A DNA stretch of 64,000 nt. It comes from an uncultured Lachnospiraceae bacterium (lineage in GTDB: Bacteria > Bacillota > Clostridia > Lachnospirales > Lachnospiraceae). Below, piece after piece: positions 34,214 to 43,399 of the stretch (within the stretch, counting starts at the first letter, position 1; each line of letters opens with the position of its first letter). The position numbers were made by a program, and so were the translations under genes. The DNA lies in assembly GCA_947567595.1 (NCBI GenBank), contig CANOMQ010000002.1, positions 91,711 to 155,710 on the forward strand. Direction: 5' to 3'. The notes beneath the pieces are model-generated. The model searched no databases. It saw nothing but the letters and a program-made list of their open reading frames with translations, and was not told where the DNA came from.

Positions 34214-34223
34214 GGACAGCCTG

Positions 34224-34436
34224 ATGATAAAATTTGATAGATTATGGATAACATTGAAGAAAAAGGACATTAGCCAATATCAGCTAATAAAAAATTATGG
34301 AATTGACAAAGCCCAGCTCCAGCGGCTCAGAAAAAATATGATTGTCAAAACGCTTATTTTAAACCGCCTGTGCACCATTCTCGAATGTCAGATTGAGGAT
34401 ATAATGGAATTTGTTCCTGATGAAACGGATATGTAA
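34224..34436 (+). CDS. Small Cro/C1-type helix-turn-helix regulator
   Basis: 70 residues from the ATG at 34224, chosen for AAAGGAGG nine bases upstream. The whole protein is one helix-turn-helix domain of the YozG/Xre short type: 'FDRLWITLKKKDISQYQLIK', 'GIDKAQLQRLRKN', 'LNRLCTILECQIEDIMEFVPDE' (the usual ending of this subgroup). The start could lie at 34086, adding 46 residues from the tandem repeat. It is monocistronic, with a strong terminator after it. Its target may be the repeat itself. Confidence 0.85.
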   Translation: MIKFDRLWITLKKKDISQYQLIKNYGIDKAQLQRLRKNMIVKTLILNRLCTILECQIEDIMEFVPDETDM

Positions 34437-34470
34437 ATTTTTCATTTAATGCTTGTGTGCATAAGACAAA

Positions 34471-34510
34471 AAAGCTTGCGGCTAACGTTTTCCATCAGCC
34501 GCAAGCTTTT
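34471..34510. terminator. Strong bidirectional terminator
   Basis: AAAGCTTGCGGCT (34471-34483) pairs with AGCCGCAAGCTTT (34497-34509) and is flanked by A-runs on the left and T-runs on the right. It serves the small regulator on the plus strand and anything reading leftward from the polygalacturonase. Confidence 0.85.
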
Positions 34511-34538
34511 TAATGTTATCCAAACACTTCCGCTTACT

Positions 34539-34697
34539 TTATTGCGCTTGATCAATCAAAAATATTTTATACCTGCCCGGCCTGTATTTTTCCGGCTTCC
34601 CTTCATAGTAATAGCAGTATATATTCGTCCCGTTTGCATGAAAATACAAATTCTGCGTAATCTGATACGTATCAAGAAAATTCTCTTTTTTCGTATA
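34539..34697 (-). pseudogene. Orphan 3' coding fragment downstream of the polygalacturonase
   Basis: A 52-codon open stretch without a start codon reads '...ENFLDTYQITQNLYFHANG', 'TNIYCYYYEGKPEKYRPG', 'RYKIFLIDQAQ' and stops. It looks protein-like (alternating beta pattern) and ends just before a terminator, as a real gene would. An upstream frame ending in 'SSGCLIYEKREFS' may be its shifted continuation. I read it as the remains of an exported or surface protein gene, with low certainty. With the terminator this accounts for the 302 bp gap between the neighbouring genes. Confidence 0.35.
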
Positions 34698-34738
34698 TCA
34701 AGCAGCCACTTGATTTGTTGCTTGCGGATATAACAATT

Positions 34739-36106
34739 TTAGTACACGATTTCTCCACAATTTGTAATCTTTTTTTCAACTTTAGCCACAATCGCGGAAT
34801 TTTCAACCACAATATGGTCAATCACTGGCTGCCCGTCATGCTCCCCGACAATCTCAAGCGCGTCAAGGTCAATGCCTTCCGCCTTCAGCCCGTATTCCGC
34901 GCCGCTGCAGGTAATGTTTTTCAAGGTGACATTCTTAAAATACGGTATATCCTCCGCCTTCACGACCGCCGACTTTTGCGCCGACTCGCGGTAATCCAGC
35001 ACATACCCCATCGTAAAAATAATCGCCTCTTTTTCAATATCAATCATCTGAATGCCGTCAAGCGTAATATCCTCAACCACGCCGCCCCTGCCAATCGCGG
35101 ACTTAAAACGGATACCCACGTCCGTCCCGATAAACGTGCAGTTCTTAACCTCCACGTTCCGCACGCCGCGCGACATCTCGCTTCCGACCACAAAACCGCC
35201 GTGACCGTGGTAAACCGTACAATCGCTTATCCGAACATCTTCCGTCGGAACCTTTCTTTCCCGAGCCTTCTCGCCCTTTCCGGACTTCATACAGATTGCG
35301 TCATCACCCACGTCAAACGTCGTTCCCGTAATCTGCGCATAGCGGCACGACTCGAGGTCAAGCCCGTCCCCGTTCTGCGCATAATAAGGATTTCTGATAC
35401 TCGCATTCCGAATTGTAATATGCTGGCAAAAACAGGGGTGTAAATTCCACGCAGGTGAATTTTGCAGTGTAACATCTTCTATTAAAATATGGTCACACTG
35501 GTACAGACGCACCATCACCGGGCGGAAAAAATCCCAATATCTCTGTGCTATGTCAAGGCTCTCAAGCTCCGCTGATTTCTGTCTGCTCATGTTCCACCCG
35601 TCAAAGCTTGTCCTTGTCGGCAGCCAAATCTGACCGTCTTTTTCCGTCACCGTATACGGGGATTTCTTTAGCAGCGCGTCCCACTGCCTCTGCGTCATTT
35701 TAAATTGTTTAATCGGACGCCAAAGCTGCCCGTTTCCGTCAATCGTTCCCGTTCCTGTAATGGCAATATTCGACGCATTTTCCGCCGTAATCGGGGACTT
35801 TGCACGAATGCACTCCATGCCCTCAAAATCCGAGAGATAAAGCGGGTATTCTTTCTCATTTTTATCAAATAGTAAAACTGCGCCATTTTCCAAGTGAAGG
35901 TCAATATATGACTTTAGCGCAATCGGGCCAGTCAGCCAAATTCCCGCCGGAATAACTACCTTTCCGCCGCCATCCGCGTTCGCTTTTGTGATTGCTGCGT
36001 TAATTGCCTGCGTGTTTGACTCTATTCCTCCGTTTACTGCGCCAAAATCCTTGATGTTATATTCTCTGTCTGGTATTTTTGGTAATTCAACCGTGAAGTC
36101 TTTCAT
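34739..36106 (-). CDS. Glycoside hydrolase family 28 polygalacturonase
   Basis: 455 residues with no signal peptide, so it probably acts inside the cell on imported oligogalacturonides. The parallel beta-helix opens with 'REYNIKDFGAVNGG'. GH28 active-site motifs are visible in order: 'QNGDGLDLES' (near 245), 'VGDDAICMKSGKG' (near 265), 'YHGHGGFVVGSEMS' (near 300), and 'GIRFKSAIGRGG' (near 335). It hydrolyses alpha-1,4-galacturonan in pectin. No other pectin genes are adjacent. Confidence 0.93.
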   Translation of the reverse strand: MKDFTVELPKIPDREYNIKDFGAVNGGIESNTQAINAAITKANADGGGKVVIPAGIWLTGPIALKSYIDLHLENGAVLLFDKNEKEYPLYLSDFEGMECIRAKSPITAENASNIAITGTGTIDGNGQLWRPIKQFKMTQRQWDALLKKSPYTVTEKDGQIWLPTRTSFDGWNMSRQKSAELESLDIAQRYWDFFRPVMVRLYQCDHILIEDVTLQNSPAWNLHPCFCQHITIRNASIRNPYYAQNGDGLDLESCRYAQITGTTFDVGDDAICMKSGKGEKARERKVPTEDVRISDCTVYHGHGGFVVGSEMSRGVRNVEVKNCTFIGTDVGIRFKSAIGRGGVVEDITLDGIQMIDIEKEAIIFTMGYVLDYRESAQKSAVVKAEDIPYFKNVTLKNITCSGAEYGLKAEGIDLDALEIVGEHDGQPVIDHIVVENSAIVAKVEKKITNCGEIVY

Positions 36107-36346
36107 TTTATATCCCGCTCCTTCCCAAATTACAGTCTATTCGTGGAATTATATATCCTGTTTTTTGTTCTTATGATATGTACTTTTTCTTATAGAAGTC
36201 CAGCCTAGGTCTTTGTACTTGCTGTAAATTATGATTTACAAGCCATTGTTTTCTTTTCGTTTTTATCGTATCAATTTTTTATCGGAAACACAAGCGCATT
36301 CGCAATCTGTTCTGCCATTGCATTCATTTGTATCGTATCCAACGGT

Positions 36347-38054
36347 TTATCCAATCAGCACATTTTTCCCCTCGAATGCAAAGCCGTATTTCCTGATGCG
36401 CTCCGGTGAAATGCCTTCCGCTTCCAGTGCCGCAGCGTATCGCTTCTCTTCTATCTGTAATAACGCCGATGCAACGGTATCCTTCAATGTTTTTTCATCC
36501 TCCGCATCATGCACCTTAAATTCCATAATGACTGCATTATCCACGCTGTTTTTGGGCTTGAGCATCACATCATAACGCCCGAATCCGCTTTCCCTGTTGG
36601 ACGTAATCGCATACCTGTCCGCCAGCTCCACCATCAGTCCGAGCACAAATCCATGGTAAAACCGCTCCGGTTCCGTGGCTTCTGATGGTTTATTTCCCGC
36701 ATCAAAGCTGCTGAATGTGGCAAGTGCTACCTTGTTCATGTAATGGTTCATGGCTTTTTTGTCATCCATTAGCAGCGCCTTGATGAAGTCATTGTACGCT
36801 GACGCGTTGCATTGGAACCAGCCCCCTATCATGTTTTCAAACATCAGTTTTACTTCCATGTTGGTGAGCTTCAAGTCGTATTCTTCCCTTCCCGAGCCAT
36901 CGCCGCCGACATATTTTTCCACCTTTAAATAACCGCTTGCAAGCAGGAGGCTCCATATCGCATATTCGTTTTGGTCTAACTGGCTGAATACAATCTGTTC
37001 GTCAATTTCTGTATGAAGTGTCCCGCCGTACAATAAGTCCTCCATAGTCATTTTTATATTCCTGCTGCCTTCACGAATAAGTTTGCTGACAAGGCTATTA
37101 GAACTGGTGTTTGCCCAGTAAGTTGACAGTTTTCCCTTCTCCAAAAAGTTAATAATCGACCACGGATTATAAATATCCGTTTTCTTCCCAAATGTAAAGC
37201 CATCATACCATTCCCTGACACGCCCTTCCATGTCAGACATCCCAAATTCGCGCAAGGCAGCGCATACCTCCTCCTGCGTAAAGCCAAACATATCCTCATA
37301 CTTATTCAGCGTCGTTGTCACCACTTCAAGATTGTTCAAATCCGAAAAAATGCTTTCCGATGGCTCGCGAAGCGAGACATTACTAACCCGCGTAATCCCC
37401 GTTAACAGGGCGCGTTCCAAGCAGGGATTTGTCTTAAACGTCGCATTGAACAGGCTTCTCATGAACGCCACGACCTCATCCCAGTACCCATTGACATACG
37501 CCTCCTGCATCGGCGTATCATACTCATCTAAAAGAATTATCACCTTTTTCCCGTAATAACGCTCCAGATATCCCGCCAATGACCTTATGGCGTCCGCCGC
37601 AAGATAGTCCTCCATTTCCGGGGAAACCTTTTGGAACATCTCTTTTTCCCTGTCATTCATGCAATCACTTTTCAGCAGAAAATCATACTGGTTATATAAT
37701 TTAAAAATGTTACGGCAGATTGACTTTCTTGCGGAAGGAAAATTTGTCTCCTTGATGTCGGCAAAGCTCAGTGCAAGCACCGGATATGTCCCTTGTATCG
37801 CGCGGTACTTTTCTTCCTTCCATATGTTCATTCCCTCAAACAGCCTTCCTTGACCTGCATAGTCGACCGAAAAGAACTGTTCCACCATGCTCATATTCAG
37901 CGTTTTGCCAAACCGCCGGGGGGCGGGTAATCAGCGTCACCTTATCAAGGTTTTCCCACCATTCCTTGATAAACAACGTCTTATCAATATAAAACGCATT
38001 CATCTCTATTAATTCCTTGTAATTTTGGTAGCCAATTCCGACCGTCCTTGCCAT
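36347..38054 (-). pseudogene. DUF1703-type AAA ATPase/nuclease broken by one frameshift
   Basis: Residues from the start at 38054 read 'ARTVGIGYQNYKELIEMNAF', 'YIDKTLFIKEWWENLDKVTL', 'ITRPP', then leave frame. The other frame resumes at the P-loop as '(R)[10 protein letters not shown]' and continues to 36347 with '[16 protein letters not shown]' (Walker B) and '[18 protein letters not shown]' (nuclease-like Glu-x-Lys). Removing one base from the run of six G at 37918-37923 restores a full protein of about 568 residues with an intact 'RPRRFGKT'. Either the gene is freshly dead or the base is a sequencing error. It is related to the intact gene at 13724-15292. Confidence 0.82.
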
Positions 38055-38176
38055 AAATTCCGCCTCCCCAAACTGTTTTCATTTCATACAATAACACTCG
38101 CTATTATTCAAAATCAGCCGTCACTACTGTATTCATTCCAAATAGCGACGGCTGTCCTGCCTACATTATCCTTCTA

Positions 38177-39616
38177 TTAATACGCCCGGCCCCAATAAAC
38201 CATCTTCTTTGCCGGCTTCCCGCAGCAGACGCAGTTTGCATCAAGCTGCTCCTGCTCAAACGGCATACACCTGCTGGTCGCCGCAAGCTCCTCCTTAATC
38301 CTGTCCTCGCAAGCCTGCTCGCCGCACCACATTGCCTTCACAAATCCGGGCTTATTGTTAATCGTATCACAAAATTCGTCCCACGACACGGCGCTGTAAA
38401 TATGCGACTCCAAATGCGCCTTCGCTGCCTCATACATATCATTCTGAATGGTCTCAAGCAGCTCTGCCGCCTTCGCCTCTACGTCGTCCAGTGCAACTTC
38501 AACTTTCTCCCTTGTATCGCGGCGCACAAAAACACACTTGTTATTTTGAATGTCCTTCGGGCCAATCTCCACGCGGAACGGCACACCCCGCATCTCGCAT
38601 TCGCTGAATTTCCAGCCCGGGCTCTTGTCCGTATCGTCTACCTTTACGCGGAAACCGCTCTTTTGCAGACGGTCGCGCAGCTCATATGCCTTATCCAGCA
38701 CGCCTTCCTTTTTCTGCTGAATGGGAATGACCATAATCTGTGTCGGCGCAACCTTGGGAGGGAGCTTTAACCCCGAATCGTCGCCGTGCACCATGATTAC
38801 CGCGCCAATAATACGCGTCGATACGCCCCATGAAGTCTGATAGCAATATTTTAATGTATTGTCCCTATCTGTATATTGAATGCCAAACGCCTTCGCAAAA
38901 CCGTCACCGAAATTGTGGCTTGTTCCTGACTGGAGCGCCTTACCGTCATGCATCAGCGCCTCAATGGTGTAGGTAGACTCCGCTCCCGCAAACTTCTCCT
39001 TCTCTGTCTTCTGACCTTTCACGACGGGGATTGCGAGCACTTCTTTTGCAAAATCAGCGTATACGTTCAACATCTGAATGGTGCGTGCCTCAGCGTCCTC
39101 AGCCGTCGCATGAACGGTGTGCCCTTCCTGCCATAAAAACTCACGGCTTCTCAAAAACGGGCGTGTGGTCTTTTCCCAGCGCACGACCGAACACCACTGG
39201 TTATATACCTTCGGCAAATCCCTATAGGACTGCACTTCATTTTTATAGAAATCGCAAAACAATGTCTCCGAGGTCGGACGCACGCACAAGCGCTCCTGCA
39301 AAGGCTCCAGTCCGCCGTGTGTCACCCATGCAACCTCCGGCGCAAAGCCCTCCACATGGTCTTTTTCCTTCTCCAAAAGGCTCTCCGGTATAAACATCGG
39401 CATATACACATTTTCAACGCCTGTTTCCTTGAAGCGCGCGTCAAGCTGCTGCTGTATCTGCTCCCAAAGCGCGTATCCTGCGGGCTTTATAATCATGCAG
39501 CCCTTTACACTGGAATAGTCGCAGAGTTCCGCTTTTTTTACCACGTCCGTATACCACTGGGCGAAATCCTCCTCCATCGAAGTAATCGCCTCTACCAATT
39601 TCTTATCGTCTGCCAT
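38177..39616 (-). CDS. proS: Prolyl-tRNA synthetase (archaeal/eukaryotic-like form)
   Basis: 479 residues from the ATG at 39616; a GTG nine bases earlier is possible but sits only three bases after AAGGAG. Class II motifs are clear: '[13 protein letters not shown]' and '[14 protein letters not shown]' (motif 2 region), '[21 protein letters not shown]', and motif 3 near '[14 protein letters not shown]' and '[13 protein letters not shown]'. The C-terminal extension with '[18 protein letters not shown]' is the mark of the form without the editing insertion. It charges tRNA-Pro. No T-box leader is visible upstream. Confidence 0.96.
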   Translation of the reverse strand: MADDKKLVEAITSMEEDFAQWYTDVVKKAELCDYSSVKGCMIIKPAGYALWEQIQQQLDARFKETGVENVYMPMFIPESLLEKEKDHVEGFAPEVAWVTHGGLEPLQERLCVRPTSETLFCDFYKNEVQSYRDLPKVYNQWCSVVRWEKTTRPFLRSREFLWQEGHTVHATAEDAEARTIQMLNVYADFAKEVLAIPVVKGQKTEKEKFAGAESTYTIEALMHDGKALQSGTSHNFGDGFAKAFGIQYTDRDNTLKYCYQTSWGVSTRIIGAVIMVHGDDSGLKLPPKVAPTQIMVIPIQQKKEGVLDKAYELRDRLQKSGFRVKVDDTDKSPGWKFSECEMRGVPFRVEIGPKDIQNNKCVFVRRDTREKVEVALDDVEAKAAELLETIQNDMYEAAKAHLESHIYSAVSWDEFCDTINNKPGFVKAMWCGEQACEDRIKEELAATSRCMPFEQEQLDANCVCCGKPAKKMVYWGRAY

Positions 39617-39738
39617 TTTTTTCACAATCTCCTTTTACCATTTACAATTTCATTTGCGTTATTGTCCTAATTGCTTTATTTTAATGCCATACGGCAGTTT
39701 TGTCAACCTCGTGGAGCATTCGCTCCTTCATCAACTCT

Positions 39739-41187
39739 TTAATGCGTCACCTGCTGCTTCGTCAGAATGCGCTTAATCTCCGCCTTCACAAACGTAGGCT
39801 TGTACGGTCTTACGATATACCCTGCCGCCCCCGCCTTCCGGCAGCGCGCAACGACGCTCTTGTCATTTGTATTAATCACAGAAAGCACTGGCACGATGTC
39901 ACCCACGATATCGTGTATTTTTCCTATCATTTCTACCCCGTTTACCCGCGGAATGTCCATCGACAGGATAATCAAATCCGGCTCCGCCTGCCGTTTCAGG
40001 CATAGAATCGCCTGATCCGCAGACGTGAGCAACTCCACATCGTACAGATTATGCAAAAAGCCCCGCATGGACTGCAAATGAACCAGCATGTTGTCGATTA
40101 TCATAATCCGGTAGCGCCTTGAGGGCGTGAGCATTTTTTTGCGGTCTGCCTCGCCTACAATCGGGTCCATGACCTGTTCGTTTGTTTCATGCAAAATCGT
40201 AATCTTAAAGTTTTCGTGCTCCTGCAAGTCAAGCATTGTCCCGTCGAGCAGCCGCAATAACGGACGCAGGTTCCTTGTTCCCGAATTTTCGACAATGATG
40301 CCCTCCCTGCCGTCGGAAAGCTTTACCTGTGTGCCCTTCGGGTAAAACGGTACGCAAAGCAGCAATGACTCGACCACATTCGGGTCAAACATAATGCCTC
40401 CGGCGCCCATCAGATATTCGCATGCTTCATAGGGGGAATAAGGGTTTTTATATGGTCTTTTTGACACGAGTGCGTCATACACGTCCGCAACGTGCAGTAT
40501 TTTTGTGAAAAGTGAAGTCTGGTCGCCTTCCCGTCCGTCAGGGTATCCGCTTCCATCGACGTTTTCATGGTGATAGAGCACTGCCGCCTTGACATTGGCG
40601 GAAATGTCCCACCGCTCCTTAATCAGTTCGTAGGAAAGTGTCGAGTGCGTTTTCATCAAATCATACTCTTCGTTTGTCAGACGCGCCGGTTTATTCAGGA
40701 TTTCGCGCGGTATGACCAGCTTCCCAAGGTCGTGGAGAAGCCCTGCCGTAACAAGCTGCTCCAGCTCCTCGCTGTTTAACTTTAGTCCAAACCCTATCAC
40801 ACAGGCAATGACCGCGACATTGACCGAATGCGCATAGGTGTAGCCGTCGAAGCTCCTTAAATCCGTAAGGTCGAGCGATAGAACGCCTCTGTCAAGCACC
40901 TGCTCCACAATTTTTTTCGCCACGCCCTTGCAGCCGTCAATGTTGCTTTCGCGCACTCCTACCAATCCCTCGGCACGAAGCTCAGGAGTGATGACCGGCT
41001 GAATTTCAATGTCCTCCGACAGCTCGTCCGTAATGTACACGCCGTCAAAACCGTAATCATTCAGCCGCCTGATATAAAATTCAGAAAGTACACTGCCACT
41101 GCAAATCAGCGTATGACCGTCGGTGTCGTACATGTTGTATGCAAGGCACATACCCGGCTTGGCATCTTCAATTTTGATATAGCGCAT
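39739..41187 (-). CDS. HD-GYP phosphodiesterase with a degenerate C-terminal receiver
   Basis: 482 residues. The HD-GYP domain spans about 115-300: 'AHSVNVAVIAC', 'GLLHDLGKLVIP', 'HSTLSYELIKERW', 'HHENVDGSGYPDGREG', 'FTKILHVADVYDAL'. It would cleave cyclic di-GMP. The last ~125 residues are receiver-like, but the phospho-acceptor position holds Ser409 ('LIILSMDIPRVNG') and the conserved Lys is Arg ('YIVRPYKP'), so phosphorylation is unlikely. The order HD-GYP then receiver is the reverse of the common one. The gene is monocistronic. Confidence 0.88.
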   Translation of the reverse strand: MRYIKIEDAKPGMCLAYNMYDTDGHTLICSGSVLSEFYIRRLNDYGFDGVYITDELSEDIEIQPVITPELRAEGLVGVRESNIDGCKGVAKKIVEQVLDRGVLSLDLTDLRSFDGYTYAHSVNVAVIACVIGFGLKLNSEELEQLVTAGLLHDLGKLVIPREILNKPARLTNEEYDLMKTHSTLSYELIKERWDISANVKAAVLYHHENVDGSGYPDGREGDQTSLFTKILHVADVYDALVSKRPYKNPYSPYEACEYLMGAGGIMFDPNVVESLLLCVPFYPKGTQVKLSDGREGIIVENSGTRNLRPLLRLLDGTMLDLQEHENFKITILHETNEQVMDPIVGEADRKKMLTPSRRYRIMIIDNMLVHLQSMRGFLHNLYDVELLTSADQAILCLKRQAEPDLIILSMDIPRVNGVEMIGKIHDIVGDIVPVLSVINTNDKSVVARCRKAGAAGYIVRPYKPTFVKAEIKRILTKQQVTH

Positions 41188-41321
41188 AGATTTTGATTTC
41201 CTTTTGTATATGATACTTCTATTTTCTATTCTATCGTTTTATATTGCTGGTGTAAAGCTTTTCTTTTGATTGGGGATTGTAAATTTTCGGTGGAATTTTC
41301 AGAATTTTCTGAATGTTCGGG

Positions 41322-41350
41322 TTGAGAAATGGCAGACCATATGATATAGT
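41322..41350 (+). promoter_or_regulatory. Plus-strand promoter of a type I toxin-antitoxin-like locus
   Basis: TTGAGA (41322-41327), 17 bases, TATAGT (41345-41350). The predicted RNA has a ribosome binding site (AAGTGGAGATAATC, 41371-41384) but no proper open frame before the terminator at 41391-41437; only a three-codon frame can be written. Confidence 0.6.
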
Positions 41351-41356
41351 AAAATG

Positions 41357-41437
41357 GTATATTGAACGGAAAGTGGAGATAATCATAAAAAAATAAGCAT
41401 CCCTCCCTCGCCCAAGGTCGATGCTTATTTCTTTTTA
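41357..41437 (+). ncRNA. Short RNA with ribosome binding site, toxin reading frame apparently deleted
   Basis: The sequence goes directly from a Shine-Dalgarno (GGAG) to AAAAAAATAAGCATC, which looks like the Lys-Lys-stop end of a small hydrophobic toxin followed by its terminator. I infer that the body of the reading frame has been lost. Start is taken about seven bases after the TATAGT box and the end at the T-run. Confidence 0.45.
41391..41437. terminator. Shared terminator of two convergent short RNAs
   Basis: AAATAAGCATC pairs with GATGCTTATTT around a loop of about 18 bases. The plus side ends in CTTTTT and the minus side in a run of seven T, so both convergent transcripts can end here. 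Confidence 0.7.
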
Positions 41438-41490
41438 CTAAATTTTTTAAACCGAGGGCAGTCGGATTATCACATCCGATAAACCTTTCT
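41391..41490 (-). ncRNA. Antisense RNA, type I antitoxin-like
   Basis: A near-consensus minus-strand promoter (41497-41525) would start an RNA of about 100 bases that contains a hairpin (TATCGGATGTGATAATCCGA, about 41461-41481) and ends at the shared terminator. It overlaps the 3' part of the plus-strand RNA, the geometry of RatA/RNAII-type antitoxins. The match to known families is from memory and must be tested. Confidence 0.5.
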
Positions 41491-41496
41491 AAGTAG

Positions 41497-41525
41497 ATTG
41501 TACACTAGGGCTGCCTGCTTTGCAA
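41497..41525 (-). promoter_or_regulatory. Minus-strand promoter of the antisense RNA
   Basis: Reading the minus strand: TTGCAA (41525-41520), exactly 17 bases, TACAAT (41502-41497). The -35 box lies in a small inverted repeat (GCTGC...GCAGC). Confidence 0.65.
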
Positions 41526-41610
41526 GCAGCTCTTTTCAAAAATCCGCGAAAAAAACTACACATTGTTAATATATTATCAATATGAAAAATTATAAAAAAG
41601 GACGAACCAC

Positions 41611-42792
41611 ATGAAAATCAAACAAATAACCATACTACCCCAATTCCACTGCACCGGCGCCGCGTGCCCCTCCAATTGCTGCCGCGGCTGGAAAATCCCG
41701 ATTGACGACGCGGCGTATGAAAAATACATCGCCGAAAAAGGCTTTTTTGGTTTTCTCCTGCGCTGCTTCCTCTTAAAAAAGGAAGAACTGACCTCCTTCC
41801 GGTGCAGCAAACGCCAGTACCGCTGCCCGTTTTGGGGCTTAGACCACCTTTGCACCCTGCAAAAAAACCACGGCACCGACTACATGCCGCGCGTGTGCGT
41901 CGATTTCCCGCGCCAGCTTTCAAACTTTGGTACCTTCTGCGAGGAAACCCTCTACCTTGCCTGCCACGAAGCAGCAAGGCTTTTTCTCGAGCAGGCAAGG
42001 GCAGGCATTCCCTTCACCTTCACGGAGACAAGCGGCACGGCAAATTATGAGGAAAACACGACAAACGACGATTTGGAGTTCCTAAACTACCTCCTGAAAT
42101 CGCGCGACGAGCTTATCACAATGCTCACAAACGGCTGCGGGCTGACCACAAGCCTTCTAACCTATGCAAAGGACGCGCAGGACAAATGCCTGTCATACGG
42201 CGCCATTAACACGGGCGTCCATCTCGGCTCCGAGCAGTTCGCACTGCCAAGCCCGCTTGACTATCTCCCACCAAAAAGCACGCCCCAAACCCCAAGCGAG
42301 CCATTTACGGTAAACGCCTCCACCATGTACACCCTCTTTTTCAAAGGCTTTTACCACCCATCGCTAAAGCACTCCTCGCCCGTTTTGTACAAACTCTGCC
42401 AAAAATATATCCGCGAATTTTACACACTGACAAAATCAAACCCGGCGGCGGCGGACAAAAAACTAAGCAAATTGATGGAGTGTACGTACGATTACGTCCC
42501 CGACTTCGACGCGCTGATGACCTCCTACTATATCTATTTCCTGCAAAAAAATTTCCTCGACATCTATGAGGACTACTGCTTTTTAAAGCACATGCTCTGC
42601 GGAATGGCACAGGTGCAGATGTTCAAGCTCTTTGTCGCGCTCTACTGCAAAGACCGCCGCGGCAAAAAAAGCGCCCCACTGCCCACAGACGAGCTTGCGC
42701 TAATCCTCGCCGTGTACGAGCGAAGGGCGCCCCAAATCGAGGACGCCCTTAAGGAAATTTATCCTATAATACCATTGCCTTCACCCGGTTAA
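41611..42792 (+). CDS. fliB: Flagellin lysine-N-methylase FliB
   Basis: 393 residues. The Cys cluster typical of FliB is at the start: 'CTGAACPSNCCRGWKIPID'-like spacing (Cys at about 15, 20, 24, 25), then 'CPFWGLDHLCTLQKNHGTDY', 'RVCVDFPRQ' and 'CEETLYLACHEAARL'. The Cys residues are thought to hold an iron-sulfur cluster. The enzyme N-methylates surface lysines of flagellin. No flagellar gene is adjacent, though a chemoreceptor lies 0.8 kb away. AAAGGA precedes the ATG. The 3' end overlaps the convergent thiT gene by 29 bp. Confidence 0.9.
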   Translation: MKIKQITILPQFHCTGAACPSNCCRGWKIPIDDAAYEKYIAEKGFFGFLLRCFLLKKEELTSFRCSKRQYRCPFWGLDHLCTLQKNHGTDYMPRVCVDFPRQLSNFGTFCEETLYLACHEAARLFLEQARAGIPFTFTETSGTANYEENTTNDDLEFLNYLLKSRDELITMLTNGCGLTTSLLTYAKDAQDKCLSYGAINTGVHLGSEQFALPSPLDYLPPKSTPQTPSEPFTVNASTMYTLFFKGFYHPSLKHSSPVLYKLCQKYIREFYTLTKSNPAAADKKLSKLMECTYDYVPDFDALMTSYYIYFLQKNFLDIYEDYCFLKHMLCGMAQVQMFKLFVALYCKDRRGKKSAPLPTDELALILAVYERRAPQIEDALKEIYPIIPLPSPG

Positions 42793-43330
42793 TCGCGTTT
42801 TTCACGGGCGGCAGCATGATAATGATAATCGTCATAATCGCTTCGGCAAAAACATAAATGCCGTTGTAGACAAGCGAATACGGCAAAGCCGCCCAGCCTT
42901 CCCACGCATACTCGCCAAAGAAAATCCAGCCCGAAATCACGACAAACACATACCTTCCAATAACGCCCGTTATATAACCCTTGATAAGCCCGTTTTTCGC
43001 ATTTGCAAACAGCCCCGAAAGCCCGAGCGCGCCAAAGGCGAGAAAATAATCCACGACGACCTGTATCGGAAAAATCACATACGGGTCAATGATGAGCTGC
43101 AGCACCCCATGCGCCAAACCCGTAATCATTCCCACCCTAAGCCCGTAAAAATATCCCGGCAGCGCGATGACAAACATCGAAAGCAGCGTAATCGAACCTC
43201 CCCATGGAAATTCAAAAATCTTAACAAGCGACAGCACCGTCCCAAGCGCAATCGCCATCGCGCAGCACGCAAGCTGCTTCACCGTAAATAATCTCCCGTT
43301 GTTCCCTGTAACTTCCTTTTTCTGTGACAT
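42764..43330 (-). CDS. thiT: ECF transporter S component ThiT (thiamine)
   Basis: 188 residues with six transmembrane helices. It has the ThiT-type first helix 'ACCAMAIALGTVLSLVKIF', then 'WGGSITLLSMFVIALPGYFYG', and the substrate-binding loop 'WIFFGEYAWEGWAALPYSLVYNG' (in parts) with the conserved Trp and Glu that hold thiamine. It captures thiamine and works with a general EcfA/A'/T module encoded elsewhere. The upstream TPP riboswitch confirms the substrate. The ribosome binding site is inside a switch hairpin. Confidence 0.95.
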   Translation of the reverse strand: MSQKKEVTGNNGRLFTVKQLACCAMAIALGTVLSLVKIFEFPWGGSITLLSMFVIALPGYFYGLRVGMITGLAHGVLQLIIDPYVIFPIQVVVDYFLAFGALGLSGLFANAKNGLIKGYITGVIGRYVFVVISGWIFFGEYAWEGWAALPYSLVYNGIYVFAEAIMTIIIIMLPPVKNAINRVKAMVL

Positions 43331-43365
43331 AAAAAAACCTCCTTAGCTTTGTTTCGCTAGGAGGG
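43331..43365 (-). promoter_or_regulatory. Terminator/anti-Shine-Dalgarno hairpin of the TPP riboswitch
   Basis: On the minus strand CCTCCTAGC (43364-43356) pairs with GCTAAGGAGG (43347-43338) and is followed by seven T residues directly before the thiT ATG. The same GGAGG is the thiT ribosome binding site, so the one hairpin can both end transcription and hide translation. Confidence 0.7.
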
Positions 43366-43399
43366 TGCACCACAACGCCATAACGTCACAACGTTGTGT

